The notes below the pieces were generated by a model. It saw only the letters and a list, made by a program, of their open reading frames with translations. It was not told where the DNA came from and ran no database searches. Shown piece after piece: positions 22,471 to 31,416 of a stretch of DNA of 64,000 bases. Numbering within the stretch: the first letter of the stretch is position 1; each line of letters starts with the position of its first letter. The DNA comes from Pseudomonas sp. GL-B-19 (GTDB lineage Bacteria > Pseudomonadota > Gammaproteobacteria > Pseudomonadales > Pseudomonadaceae): NCBI RefSeq assembly GCF_019956415.1, contig NZ_JAHBDK010000108.1, positions 1 through 64,000 on the forward strand. The letters run 5' to 3'. Position numbers and translations under genes: made by a program.

Positions 22471-22766
22471 ACCAGGAACGCGTATTTAAAGTTCTGCTTG
22501 GCCCGCACGTTTCCGAGAAGGCTACGGTTCTGGCTGACAAGAAAGGCCAGTTCGTTTTCAAGGTTGCAACTGACGCAACCAAGCTGGAAATCAAGAAGGC
22601 CGTCGAAAGCCTGTTCAGCGTGAAAGTAGAGCGTGTTACTACCCTGAATGTTCTGGGTAAGAGCAAGCGCACTGCTCGCGGTCTGGGCAAGCGTAATGAC
22701 TGGAAGAAGGCAGTTATCTCCCTTCAGCCAGGCCAAGATCTCGATTTCAGCAGCAGTGCTGAGTAA
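22467..22766 (+). CDS. rplW: 50S ribosomal protein L23
   Basis: Exit-tunnel rim protein and docking site for trigger factor and SRP; 99 aa. It starts inside the rplD stop (ATGA) and contains the conserved [11 protein letters not shown] and [14 protein letters not shown] segments. Confidence 0.97.
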
Positions 22767-22780
22767 GGAAGGGGTGCATC

Positions 22781-23605
22781 ATGGCAATCGTTAAATGCAA
22801 ACCGACTTCCCCTGGCCGCCGTTTTGTGGTCAAGGTGGTCAACCAGGAGCTGCATAAAGGCGCTCCTCACGCACCGCTGCTCGAGAAAAAATCGAAGACT
22901 GGTGGTCGTAACAACAATGGTCGCATTACCACTCGTCACATCGGTGGTGGCCATAAGCAGCATTATCGTCTGGTCGATTTCCGTCGCAACGACAAAGATG
23001 GCATCTCTGCCACTGTCGAGCGTATTGAATACGATCCAAACCGTACTGCTCACATCGCTCTGCTGCTGTACGCAGATGGCGAGCGTCGCTACATCATCGC
23101 CCCTAAAGGCGTGAGTGCTGGTGACCAGCTGATCGCAGGTGCTCTGGCACCGATCAAGCCGGGCAACGCTCTGCAACTGCGTAACATTCCAGTTGGTAGC
23201 ACCGTACACGGCATCGAATTGAAGCCAGGTAAAGGCGCGCAAATCGCTCGTTCCGCTGGTGCTTCGGCTCAGCTGATCGCTCGTGAAGGTGTCTACGTGA
23301 CCCTGCGTCTGCGTTCTGGTGAGATGCGTAAAGTGCTGGCTGAATGCCGCGCGACCCTGGGCGAAGTCTCGAACTCCGAGCACAGCCTGCGTTCGCTGGG
23401 TAAAGCTGGTGCCAAACGCTGGCGTGGCGTTCGCCCAACCGTTCGTGGTGTTGCCATGAACCCGGTTGACCACCCACATGGTGGTGGTGAAGGTCGTACC
23501 TCTGGTGGTCGTCATCCGGTATCGCCATGGGGCTTCCCGACTAAGGGCGCGAAGACTCGTGGTAATAAGCGTACCGACAAAATGATCGTCCGTCGTCGCA
23601 AGTAA
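22781..23605 (+). CDS. rplB: 50S ribosomal protein L2
   Basis: Core 23S-binding protein needed for subunit joining and peptidyl transfer, 274 aa. The C-terminal MNPVDHPHGGGEGR motif with the functionally important histidine is intact at about 223-236. ATG at 22781 after AAGGAAGGGG. Confidence 0.98.
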   Translation: MAIVKCKPTSPGRRFVVKVVNQELHKGAPHAPLLEKKSKTGGRNNNGRITTRHIGGGHKQHYRLVDFRRNDKDGISATVERIEYDPNRTAHIALLLYADGERRYIIAPKGVSAGDQLIAGALAPIKPGNALQLRNIPVGSTVHGIELKPGKGAQIARSAGASAQLIAREGVYVTLRLRSGEMRKVLAECRATLGEVSNSEHSLRSLGKAGAKRWRGVRPTVRGVAMNPVDHPHGGGEGRTSGGRHPVSPWGFPTKGAKTRGNKRTDKMIVRRRK

Positions 23606-23621
23606 ATAGAGGGATACGACA

Positions 23622-23897
23622 GTGCCACGTTCTCTGAAAAAAGGTCCTTTTATTGATCTTCACCTACTGAAGAAGATCGAAGTGGCGGCGGAAAAGAACG
23701 ATCGCAAACCAGTTAAGACCTGGTCGCGCCGTTCCATGATCCTGCCACAAATGGTCGGTTTGACCATTGCTGTGCATAACGGTCGTCAACATGTTCCAGT
23801 TCTCGTGAACGAAGACATGGTCGGCCACAAACTGGGCGAGTTTGCCGGTACCCGCACATATCGTGGGCACGTGGCAGACAAGAAAGCCAAGCGTTAA
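23622..23897 (+). CDS. rpsS: 30S ribosomal protein S19
   Basis: 30S head protein contacting S13 and 23S bridge B1a; 91 aa. Start codon GTG at 23622; MPRSLKKGPFIDLHLLKK is the conserved N terminus. The GTRTYRGHVADKK tail is typical. Confidence 0.97.
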   Translation: MPRSLKKGPFIDLHLLKKIEVAAEKNDRKPVKTWSRRSMILPQMVGLTIAVHNGRQHVPVLVNEDMVGHKLGEFAGTRTYRGHVADKKAKR

Positions 23898-23910
23898 GGG
23901 GTAAGGAACG

Positions 23911-24243
23911 ATGGAAGTAGCCGCTAAGTTGTCGGGCGCTCGAATCTCCGCCCAGAAAGCCCGCTTGGTCGCCGACCAGATCCGCGGGAAGAAGGTGGGC
24001 GAAGCGCTCAACCTGTTGGCTTTCAGCAGTAAGAAAGCCGCCGAGATCATGAAGAAAGTGCTGGAGTCGGCCGTAGCCAACGCCGAGCATAACGAAGGCG
24101 CAGACGTTGATGACCTTAAGGTCAGCACCGTTTTCGTCAACGAAGGGCGTTCGCTGAAGCGCATCATGCCACGTGCCAAAGGCCGTGCTGATCGCATCGT
24201 CAAGCGGTCTTGCCATATCACTGTCAAGGTTGCTGACAAGTAA
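23911..24243 (+). CDS. rplV: 50S ribosomal protein L22
   Basis: Exit-tunnel protein with a long beta hairpin, 110 aa. The hairpin segment [17 protein letters not shown] (about 80-96) is intact, consistent with a macrolide-sensitive form. ATG at 23911 after GGGGTAAGGA. Confidence 0.97.
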
Positions 24244-24256
24244 CGGAGTCGAAGAG

Positions 24257-24943
24257 ATGGGTCAGAAAGTACATCCCATTGGCATTCGCCTGGGAATCGT
24301 CAAGGAGCACACCTCCGTCTGGTACGCAGACGGTCGGACTTATGCGGACTATTTGTTCGCTGATCTGAAGGTGCGTGAGTATCTCCAAGACAAACTAAAA
24401 AGCGCGTCCGTAAGCCGTATCGATATCCATCGTCCGGCTCAGACTGCACGTATCACCATCCACACCGCTCGTCCAGGTATCGTTATCGGGAAGAAAGGTG
24501 AAGATGTTGAGAAACTGCGTCAGGACCTGACCAAGCAAATGGGTGTGCCTGTGCACATCAATATCGAAGAGATCCGCAAGCCGGAGCTCGACGGTATGCT
24601 GGTTGCGCAGAGCGTAGCTCAGCAGCTGGAGCGTCGCGTAATGTTCCGTCGCGCTATGAAGCGCGCTGTTCAGAACGCCATGCGCATTGGTGCCAAAGGC
24701 ATCAAAATCCAAGTGAGCGGTCGTCTCGGCGGTGCTGAAATCGCACGTACTGAATGGTATCGCGAAGGTCGTGTGCCACTGCACACCCTGCGTGCCGACA
24801 TCGACTATGCCAACTACGAAGCTCACACCACTTACGGTGTGATCGGTGTAAAGGTTTGGATCTTCAAAGGCGAAGTAATTGGTGGTCGCCAAGAAGAACT
24901 GAAACCACAAGCACCAGCGCCTCGTAAAAAAGCTGCTAAGTAA
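24257..24943 (+). CDS. rpsC: 30S ribosomal protein S3
   Basis: Forms the mRNA entry pore; 228 aa with a KH domain (about 38-107, [16 protein letters not shown]). I start at ATG 24257, [14 protein letters not shown], the universal N terminus; the longer in-frame reading back into rplV is not used. Lysine/alanine-rich tail as usual. Confidence 0.97.
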
Positions 24944-24955
24944 GGGGTACGCCAA

Positions 24956-25369
24956 ATGTTGCAACCAAAGCGTACGAAGTTCCGCAAGCAGATGACAGGC
25001 CACAACCGTGGTCTGGCTCAGCGCGGTAGCAAAGTCAGCTTCGGCGAGTTCGCGCTGAAGTCTGTAGCTCGTGGTCGTCTCACCGCTCGTCAGATCGAGT
25101 CAGCGCGTCGTGCACTGACCCGTCACGTTAAACGTGGCGGCAAGATCTGGATCCGTGTATTCCCGGACAAGCCTATTTCCAAAAAGCCACTCGAAGTTCG
25201 GATGGGTAAAGGTAAGGGTAGTGTGGAGTACTGGGTTGCCCAGATTCAGCCAGGCAAAGTCCTGTATGAAATCGAGGGCGTTTCTGAAGAGCTGGCGCGT
25301 GAGGCTTTTGCCCTGGCTGCTGCAAAGCTGCCGCTCGCCACCGCTTTTGTTAAACGGACGGTGATGTGA
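24956..25369 (+). CDS. rplP: 50S ribosomal protein L16
   Basis: Binds near the A site and 5S rRNA; 137 aa. Conserved MLQPKRTKFRKQMTGHNRG start and the IFPDKPISKKP-type segment (RVFPDKPISKKPLEVRMGKGKG). Stop overlaps the rpmC start by one base (TGATG). Confidence 0.97.
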   Translation: MLQPKRTKFRKQMTGHNRGLAQRGSKVSFGEFALKSVARGRLTARQIESARRALTRHVKRGGKIWIRVFPDKPISKKPLEVRMGKGKGSVEYWVAQIQPGKVLYEIEGVSEELAREAFALAAAKLPLATAFVKRTVM

Positions 25370-25560
25370 TGAAAGCGAATGAACTTCGTGAAAAAGACGC
25401 GCCGCAGCTTAACGAGCAACTGCTCGGCCTGCTGCGCGACCAGTTCAATCTGCGGATGCAGAAAGCAACTGGCCAGTTGGGGCAGTCTCACCTGCTCCGG
25501 CAAGTTAAGCGTGACATCGCTCGCGTGAAGACTGTGCTCAAACAGCAGGCAGGTAAGTAA
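25369..25560 (+). CDS. rpmC: 50S ribosomal protein L29
   Basis: Small helical protein at the tunnel exit. I use ATG 25369 (63 aa, MKANELREKDAPQL) rather than the GTG one codon upstream, since MKA is conserved and the ATG overlaps the rplP stop for coupling. Contains LRDQFNLRMQKATGQL. Confidence 0.95.
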   Translation: MKANELREKDAPQLNEQLLGLLRDQFNLRMQKATGQLGQSHLLRQVKRDIARVKTVLKQQAGK

Positions 25561-25562
25561 TC

Positions 25563-25829
25563 ATGGCTGAAGCCGAAAAAACCGTCCGTACGCTGACTGG
25601 CCGTGTTGTCAGCGACAAAATGGACAAGACCATCACCGTTCTGATCGAGCGTCGCGTTAAGCACCCGATCTACGGTAAATACGTTAAGCGTTCGACTAAG
25701 CTGCACGCGCACGACGAAACCAATCAGTGCCACATCGGCGACAAAGTCACTATTCGTGAAACTCGTCCTTTGGCCAAGACTAAGTCTTGGGCGCTGGTTG
25801 ATGTTCTCGAACGCGCTGTGGAAGTCTAA
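25563..25829 (+). CDS. rpsQ: 30S ribosomal protein S17
   Basis: Early-assembly 16S-binding OB-fold protein, 88 aa; LTGRVVSDKMDKTITVLIER is typical. Two bases after rpmC. Probably the last gene of the S10 operon; rplN follows after 23 bases with no visible terminator, so read-through into spc is likely. Confidence 0.97.
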   Translation: MAEAEKTVRTLTGRVVSDKMDKTITVLIERRVKHPIYGKYVKRSTKLHAHDETNQCHIGDKVTIRETRPLAKTKSWALVDVLERAVEV

Positions 25830-25852
25830 GGACTAGGGGTCGGAGAAATTAT

Positions 25853-26221
25853 ATGATTCAGACTCAATCCATGCTCGATGTGGCCGATAACTCTGGCGCT
25901 CGCCGTGTTATGTGCATCAAGGTGCTGGGTGGCTCCCATCGTCGTTACGCTGGTATCGGTGACATCATCAAAGTTACCGTCAAGGAAGCAATTCCTCGCG
26001 GTAAAGTGAAAAAAGGCCAAGTGATGACTGCTGTTGTAGTCCGCACTCGTCACGGCGTACGTCGTGCTGATGGCTCCATTATCCGCTTTGATGGCAACGC
26101 TGCTGTTCTTCTGAACAACAAGCAAGAGCCGATCGGCACCCGTATCTTTGGGCCAGTGACCCGTGAACTTCGTACTGAGAAGTTCATGAAGATCGTCTCG
26201 CTCGCCCCAGAAGTGCTGTAA
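25853..26221 (+). CDS. rplN: 50S ribosomal protein L14
   Basis: Inter-subunit bridge protein, 122 aa, starting MIQTQSMLDVADNSGARRVM, the conserved signature. First gene of the spc operon. Confidence 0.97.
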   Translation: MIQTQSMLDVADNSGARRVMCIKVLGGSHRRYAGIGDIIKVTVKEAIPRGKVKKGQVMTAVVVRTRHGVRRADGSIIRFDGNAAVLLNNKQEPIGTRIFGPVTRELRTEKFMKIVSLAPEVL

Positions 26222-26232
26222 GGAGATCCGAC

Positions 26233-26547
26233 ATGCAAAAGATTCGTCGTGACGACGAGATCATCGTGATCGCCGGCAAAGACAAAGGTAAGCGCGGTAA
26301 GGTGCTTAAGGTTCTCGCTAATAACCGTCTGGTTATTGGTGGTCTGAACCTGGTTAAGCGTCATACCAAGCCTAACCCGATGTCGGGCGTACAAGGCGGT
26401 ATCGTCGAAAAAGAAGCTCCACTGGACGCTTCTAACGTCGCCATTTTCAACGGCGAAACCAACAAGGCTGATCGCGTTGGTTTCAAAGTAGAAGACGGCA
26501 AGAAAATTCGTGTCTTCAAGTCGACCCAAAAAGCGGTTGATGCTTGA
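26233..26547 (+). CDS. rplX: 50S ribosomal protein L24
   Basis: Assembly initiator protein with a KOW motif (about 4-31, IRRDDEIIVIAGKDKGKRGK); 104 aa. Strong AAGGAGAT upstream of ATG 26233. Confidence 0.97.
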   Translation: MQKIRRDDEIIVIAGKDKGKRGKVLKVLANNRLVIGGLNLVKRHTKPNPMSGVQGGIVEKEAPLDASNVAIFNGETNKADRVGFKVEDGKKIRVFKSTQKAVDA

Positions 26548-26567
26548 ACACTGCTAGGTAGAAGACC

Positions 26568-27107
26568 ATGGCACGACTAAAAGAGATTTACTGGAAGGAA
26601 ATCGCACCGAAGCTTAAGGAAGAACTTAAGCTTTCGAACGTGATGGAAGTTCCACGCGTTACCAAAATCACCCTGAACATGGGTCTGGGCGAAGCAGTCG
26701 GTGACAAGAAAGTCATCGAGCACGCTGTTGCCGACCTGGAAAAGATCACCGGTCAGAAAGTCGTTGTGACTTACGCTCGGAAATCCATCGCTGGCTTTAA
26801 AGTCCGTGAAGGTTGGCCGATCGGCGTCAAAGTGACCCTGCGCCGTGAGCGTATGTACGAATTCCTGGATCGTCTGCTGTCGATCTCCCTGCCTCGGGTT
26901 CGCGACTTCCGCGGCCTGAATGCCAAGTCCTTCGATGGTCGTGGTAACTACAGCATGGGCGTTAAAGAGCAGATCATCTTCCCGGAAATCGACTACGACA
27001 AGATCGATGCTCTCCGCGGTCTGGACATTACCCTGACCACCACTGCCAAGAACGATGATGAAGGTCGCGCGCTGTTGCGTGCTTTCAAATTCCCGTTCCG
27101 CAACTGA
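26568..27107 (+). CDS. rplE: 50S ribosomal protein L5
   Basis: Binds 5S rRNA and contacts P-site tRNA; 179 aa. Conserved ITLNMGLGEAVGDKK and GRGNYSMGVKEQIIFPEIDY blocks. In E. coli the S8 repressor site lies at the start of this gene; I did not find an obvious copy by eye. Confidence 0.97.
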   Translation: MARLKEIYWKEIAPKLKEELKLSNVMEVPRVTKITLNMGLGEAVGDKKVIEHAVADLEKITGQKVVVTYARKSIAGFKVREGWPIGVKVTLRRERMYEFLDRLLSISLPRVRDFRGLNAKSFDGRGNYSMGVKEQIIFPEIDYDKIDALRGLDITLTTTAKNDDEGRALLRAFKFPFRN

Positions 27108-27120
27108 TTGGAGTAGGAAA

Positions 27121-27426
27121 ATGGCCAAGATGAGCATGAAAAACCGCGAGCTGAAGCGTCAGCTCACGGTTGCCAAGTACGCCAAAAAGCGTGCAGCACT
27201 GAAAGCAATCATCGTTGATCTGAACGCAAGTCCAGAAGCGCGTTGGGAAGCTACAGTAGCTCTGCAGAAGCAGCCACGTGACGCAAGCGCTTCGCGCATG
27301 CGTAACCGCTGCCGCCTGACCGGTCGTCCACACGGCGTTTACCGCAAGTTCGGCCTCGGCCGTAACAAGCTGCGTGAAGCTGCAATGCGTGGTGACGTGC
27401 CTGGTCTGGTTAAAGCCAGCTGGTAA
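27121..27426 (+). CDS. rpsN: 30S ribosomal protein S14
   Basis: 30S head protein of the long zinc-free type (101 aa, no CXXC pairs): MAKMSMKNRELKRQLTVAKY, then RNRCRLTGRPHGVYRKFGLGR. I start at ATG 27121; a longer in-frame reading from 27055 lies inside rplE. A 209-base gap with its own hairpin and promoter follows before rpsH. Confidence 0.96.
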   Translation: MAKMSMKNRELKRQLTVAKYAKKRAALKAIIVDLNASPEARWEATVALQKQPRDASASRMRNRCRLTGRPHGVYRKFGLGRNKLREAAMRGDVPGLVKASW

Positions 27427-27488
27427 GCACTATCAAAGTCTCGGCGTCCAGGTTCGCAAGATCCTGACCGCCGGTGACCTTGAACTTG

Positions 27489-27514
27489 AATCAAGCCCCT
27501 ATTGGGGCTTGATT
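27489..27514 (+). terminator. Hairpin between rpsN and rpsH
   Basis: Perfect 11-bp stem (AATCAAGCCCC at 27489-27499 with GGGGCTTGATT at 27504-27514, TATT loop), followed by CATTTGTGG, a poor U-tract. Likely an attenuator or an mRNA-end element. Its 3' arm contains the -35 of the promoter described next. Confidence 0.65.
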
Positions 27515-27537
27515 CATTTGTGGGGTGTGTCTAGAAT
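27509..27537 (+). promoter_or_regulatory. Internal spc promoter upstream of rpsH
   Basis: TTGATT at 27509-27514 and TAGAAT at 27532-27537, 17 bases apart, 98 bases before rpsH. The -10 is identical to those of the tRNA-tufB and S10 promoters. Suggests that the second half of spc can be transcribed independently. Confidence 0.65.
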
Positions 27538-27635
27538 ACCCGGCTCGCCTGAGCCCGTGCTTTTTTCGCATGGATGAGCTCGGCGACAAGTAGTAGCCGC
27601 AAGGCTAATTTTTTTGTATTAGGAGCGTCTAGCCC

Positions 27636-28028
27636 ATGAGTATGCAGGACCCGTTAGCGGACATGCTAACTCGAATCCGTAATGCCCAGATGGCTGAAAA
27701 GTCCGTCGTAAGCATGCCATCTTCTACTTTGAAGGTAGCTGTTGCCAAAGTCCTGAAGGACGAAGGTTACATTGCGGGTTATCAGATCAGCAGCGAAATC
27801 AAACCACTGCTGTCCATCGAGCTGAAGTACTTCGAAGGCCGTCCGGTCATCGAGGAAGTGAAGCGCGTTAGCCGTCCAGGCCTGCGTCAGTACAAGTCCG
27901 TCGATGATCTGCCAAAAGTTCGTGGCGGTCTCGGTGTGTCTATCGTCTCCACCAACAAAGGTGTGATGACGGATCGTGCTGCGCGCGCTGCCGGTGTCGG
28001 CGGCGAAGTTCTTTGCACTGTGTTCTAA
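27636..28028 (+). CDS. rpsH: 30S ribosomal protein S8
   Basis: Central-domain 16S-binding protein and spc repressor in E. coli; 130 aa. Conserved MQDPLADMLTRIRNAQ and the C-terminal GVSIVSTNKGVMTDRAAR motif. AGGAG upstream of ATG 27636. Confidence 0.97.
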   Translation: MSMQDPLADMLTRIRNAQMAEKSVVSMPSSTLKVAVAKVLKDEGYIAGYQISSEIKPLLSIELKYFEGRPVIEEVKRVSRPGLRQYKSVDDLPKVRGGLGVSIVSTNKGVMTDRAARAAGVGGEVLCTVF

Positions 28029-28040
28029 GGGGGGATAAGC

Positions 28041-28574
28041 ATGTCACGCGTCGCTAAGAACCCCGTTAAGCTGCCAGCCGGTGTCGAAGTAAAATTCGCA
28101 GGCCAACAGCTTTCGGTGAAGGGTGCCAAGGGTACTCTCGAACTGAACATCCATTCGTCCGTTGAGATCGTTGAAGAAGCTGGTGAGCTGCGTTTCGCTG
28201 CTCGCAATGGCGATCAACAAACTCGCGCAATGGCTGGTACCACTCGTGCGTTGGTAAACAACATGGTCCAAGGCGTAAGCCAAGGCTTCGAGCGCAAGCT
28301 CCAGCTGGTCGGTGTTGGTTACAAAGCGCAAGCAAAAGGCACAGTGCTGAACCTGGCTCTTGGCTTCTCGCACCCAGTGGATTATGAACTGCCGGAAGGC
28401 ATCACCGCTGAGACTCCTAGCCAAACCGACATCCTGATTCGGGGTATCGATAAGCAGCTGGTAGGTCAAGTGGCCGCCGAGATCCGCGACTTCCGTCCAC
28501 CAGAGCCGTACAAAGGCAAAGGTGTGCGCTACGCGGACGAAGTCGTCCGTCGTAAAGAAGCCAAGAAGAAGTAG
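28041..28574 (+). CDS. rplF: 50S ribosomal protein L6
   Basis: Binds near the sarcin-ricin loop; 177 aa of two related domains. Conserved MSRVAKNPVKLPAGVEV start and RPPEPYKGKGVRYADEVVRR near the end. Confidence 0.97.
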   Translation: MSRVAKNPVKLPAGVEVKFAGQQLSVKGAKGTLELNIHSSVEIVEEAGELRFAARNGDQQTRAMAGTTRALVNNMVQGVSQGFERKLQLVGVGYKAQAKGTVLNLALGFSHPVDYELPEGITAETPSQTDILIRGIDKQLVGQVAAEIRDFRPPEPYKGKGVRYADEVVRRKEAKKK

Positions 28575-28584
28575 GGCATAGCAA

Positions 28585-28935
28585 ATGACCGACAAAAAAG
28601 TTACTCGACTGCGTCGCGCTCGCAAAGCACGCCTGAAAATGCACGAACTCGAAGTCGTGCGTCTCTGCGTGTTCCGCTCGTCGCAGCACATCTACGCCCA
28701 GGTCATTTCGGCCGACGGCAACAAAGTCCTGGCATCTGCCTCGACTTTGGATAAAGAACTGCGTGATGGCGCCACTGGCAACATCGACGCGGCCACTAAG
28801 GTTGGCCAGCTGGTCGCTACGCGTGCTAAAGCCGCTGGCGTCTCGCAGGTGGCTTTCGACCGCTCTGGCTTCAAGTACCACGGCCGCGTCAAGGCGCTGG
28901 CTGATGCTGCTCGTGAAGCTGGGCTGGAGTTCTAA
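28585..28935 (+). CDS. rplR: 50S ribosomal protein L18
   Basis: 5S rRNA-binding protein, 116 aa. Basic N terminus (KKVTRLRRARKARLKM) and conserved FDRSGFKYHGRVKALADAAR end. Four bases before rpsE. Confidence 0.97.
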   Translation: MTDKKVTRLRRARKARLKMHELEVVRLCVFRSSQHIYAQVISADGNKVLASASTLDKELRDGATGNIDAATKVGQLVATRAKAAGVSQVAFDRSGFKYHGRVKALADAAREAGLEF

Positions 28936-28938
28936 GTT

Positions 28939-29439
28939 ATGTCAAATAACGACCAAAAGCGCGACGAAGGCTACATTGAGAAGCTGGTTCAAGTTAACCG
29001 CGTAGCCAAAACCGTTAAAGGCGGCCGTATCTTCACTTTCACCGCGTTGACCGTGGTTGGTGATGGTAAAGGGCGTGTTGGCTTCGGCCGTGGCAAGTCA
29101 CGTGAAGTGCCTGCTGCGATCCAGAAGGCAATGGAAGCTGCTCGTCGCAACATGATCCAAGTTGATCTGAACGGCACCACTCTGCAGTACGCAATGAAGT
29201 CCGGTCACGGCGCTTCGAAGGTGTACATGCAGCCTGCTTCTGAAGGTACCGGTATCATCGCTGGCGGCGCTATGCGTGCTGTCCTCGAAGTTGCTGGCGT
29301 TCAGAACGTTCTGGCCAAGTGCTACGGCTCGACTAACCCGGTAAACGTGGTTCACGCCACTTTCAAAGGTTTGAAAGCTATGCAGTCTCCTGAATCCATT
29401 GCCGCCAAGCGTGGCAAAAGCGTCAAGGAGATCTTCTGA
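28939..29439 (+). CDS. rpsE: 30S ribosomal protein S5
   Basis: Decoding-fidelity protein, 166 aa, with a double-stranded-RNA-binding-type N domain. The VNRVAKTVKGGRIF loop, site of spectinomycin resistance in other species, looks unaltered. Confidence 0.97.
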   Translation: MSNNDQKRDEGYIEKLVQVNRVAKTVKGGRIFTFTALTVVGDGKGRVGFGRGKSREVPAAIQKAMEAARRNMIQVDLNGTTLQYAMKSGHGASKVYMQPASEGTGIIAGGAMRAVLEVAGVQNVLAKCYGSTNPVNVVHATFKGLKAMQSPESIAAKRGKSVKEIF

Positions 29440-29441
29440 TC

Positions 29442-29618
29442 ATGGCTACCGTTAAAGTTACGCTGATCAAAAGCATGACCGGCCGCATCCCTAACCACAA
29501 ACTGTGCGTTAAGGGTCTGGGTCTGCGTCGCATCGGTCACACTGTAGAAGTACTTGATACTCCCGAGAATCGCGGGATGATCAACAAGGCTTACTACATG
29601 CTGCGTGTCGAGGGTTAA
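29442..29618 (+). CDS. rpmD: 50S ribosomal protein L30
   Basis: A 58-aa protein read directly from the sequence: MATVKVTLIKSMTGRIPNHK at the start, then LGLRRIGHTVEV and ending YYMLRVEG. This is the L30 fold and length. It lies two bases after rpsE and three before rplO, exactly its spc position. Confidence 0.96.
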   Translation: MATVKVTLIKSMTGRIPNHKLCVKGLGLRRIGHTVEVLDTPENRGMINKAYYMLRVEG

Positions 29619-29621
29619 TCG

Positions 29622-30059
29622 ATGAAACTCAATGATCTGAGTCCAGCGCCGGGTTCCCGTCGCGAAAAGCATCGTCCGGGCCGTGGTATCGGTAGTGGTT
29701 TGGGTAAGACCGGTGGCCGTGGCCACAAAGGTCAGTCCTCCCGCTCCGGTGGCACCATTGCTCCAGGCTTTGAAGGCGGTCAACAGCCGCTGCATCGTCG
29801 CCTGCCGAAGTTCGGTTTCGTTTCCCTGAAAGCCATGGATCGCGCAGAAGTGCGTCTGTCCGAGCTGGCTAAAGTGGAAGGCGACATCGTCACCGTGCAG
29901 TCCCTGAAAGATGCCAACGTGATCAACGTCAACGTACAGCGTGTGAAAATCATGCTGTCCGGTGAAGTTACTCGCGCTGTCACCATCGGAAAGGGAGTCG
30001 GCGCCACCAAAGGTGCGCGTGCGGCTATCGAAGCAGCTGGCGGCAAGTTCGAGGAATAA
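29622..30059 (+). CDS. rplO: 50S ribosomal protein L15
   Basis: Late-assembly large-subunit protein, 145 aa, with the glycine-rich basic N-terminal arm (GSRREKHRPGRGIGSGLGKT). The stop TAA is immediately followed by the secY ATG with no gap. Confidence 0.97.
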   Translation: MKLNDLSPAPGSRREKHRPGRGIGSGLGKTGGRGHKGQSSRSGGTIAPGFEGGQQPLHRRLPKFGFVSLKAMDRAEVRLSELAKVEGDIVTVQSLKDANVINVNVQRVKIMLSGEVTRAVTIGKGVGATKGARAAIEAAGGKFEE

Positions 30060-31388
30060 ATGGCTAAGCAAGGTGCTCTCTCTGCGCTCGGCAAAGGCGG
30101 TATGTCTGAACTCTGGGCTCGTCTGCGTTTTCTGTTCCTGGCGATTATCGTCTACCGAATAGGCGCACACATCCCGGTTCCAGGTATCAACCCGGACCGA
30201 CTCGCGGACCTGTTTCGACAGAATGAGGGGACCATTCTTAGCTTGTTCAACATGTTTTCCGGCGGCGCGCTGGAGCGGATGAGCATCTTTGCACTGGGGA
30301 TCATGCCGTACATTTCGGCATCGATCATCATGCAACTGATGACCGCCGTCAGCCCGCAGCTGGAACAGTTGAAGAAGGAAGGTGAAGCTGGCCGTCGCAA
30401 GATCAGCCAGTACACCCGCTACGGCACTGTCGTCCTCGCTCTCGTTCAGGCTATTGGCATGTCCATTGGTCTGGCGGGGCAGGGCGTTGCGTTCACTGGT
30501 GACTTTAGCTTCCATTTCGTCGCAGTAACCACTTTTGTGGCTGGTGCGATGTTCATGATGTGGCTGGGTGAGCAGATTACTGAGCGTGGTGTTGGCAACG
30601 GTATCTCGATGTTGATTTTTTCGGGTATCGTCGCCGGTCTTCCGAGAGCGATCGGGCAGTCTTTCGAGTCTGCACGTCAGGGTGATATCAACATCTTCGC
30701 CCTGGTTGCCATCGGTTTGCTGGCAGTAGCGATTATCGGTTTCGTGGTGTTCATTGAGCGTGGTCAGCGTCGTATTGCTGTTCACTACGCCAAGCGTCAG
30801 CAGGGCCGCAAGGTTTTTGCTGCGCAGACTAGCCACTTGCCGCTGAAGGTGAACATGGCCGGTGTTATTCCGGCCATTTTCGCGAGCAGCATTTTGCTGT
30901 TCCCGGCTTCGTTGGGTGCCTGGTTCGGTCAGTCTGAAGGTATGGGCTGGTTGCAGGACATCTCGCAGTCGATCGCTCCTGGTCAGCCGTTGAATATTCT
31001 GCTGTTTAGTGCAGGGATTATTTTCTTCTGCTTCTTCTATACGGCGTTGATGTTCAATCCGAAAGACGTAGCGGAAAACCTGAAGAAGTCCGGTGCCTTT
31101 ATTCCGGGCATCCGTCCAGGTGAGCAGTCTGCGCGCTACATTGACGGCGTTCTGACTCGCTTGACCATGTTCGGTGCTCTTTACATGACGGCCGTGTGCT
31201 TGTTGCCCCAGTTCCTGGTGGTTGCAGCAAACGTACCGTTCTACCTTGGCGGGACCTCGTTGCTGATCGTCGTCGTGGTTGTGATGGACTTCATGTCCCA
31301 AGTACAATCGCACCTCGTTTCGCACCAGTACGAATCCCTGATGAAGAAAGCCAACCTGAAGGGTTACGGCAGCGGCATGTTGCGCTGA
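30060..31388 (+). CDS. secY: Preprotein translocase subunit SecY
   Basis: Core of the SecYEG channel, 442 aa with ten hydrophobic helices. Conserved GIMPYISASIIMQL (plug/TM2 region), GNGISMLIFSGIVAG and the cytosolic C-loop near KKSGAFIPGIRPG. ATG directly follows the rplO stop. Confidence 0.97.
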   Translation: MAKQGALSALGKGGMSELWARLRFLFLAIIVYRIGAHIPVPGINPDRLADLFRQNEGTILSLFNMFSGGALERMSIFALGIMPYISASIIMQLMTAVSPQLEQLKKEGEAGRRKISQYTRYGTVVLALVQAIGMSIGLAGQGVAFTGDFSFHFVAVTTFVAGAMFMMWLGEQITERGVGNGISMLIFSGIVAGLPRAIGQSFESARQGDINIFALVAIGLLAVAIIGFVVFIERGQRRIAVHYAKRQQGRKVFAAQTSHLPLKVNMAGVIPAIFASSILLFPASLGAWFGQSEGMGWLQDISQSIAPGQPLNILLFSAGIIFFCFFYTALMFNPKDVAENLKKSGAFIPGIRPGEQSARYIDGVLTRLTMFGALYMTAVCLLPQFLVVAANVPFYLGGTSLLIVVVVVMDFMSQVQSHLVSHQYESLMKKANLKGYGSGMLR

Positions 31389-31416
31389 GTACCCATAAGG
31401 TTCGAGGAGTTGGTGA

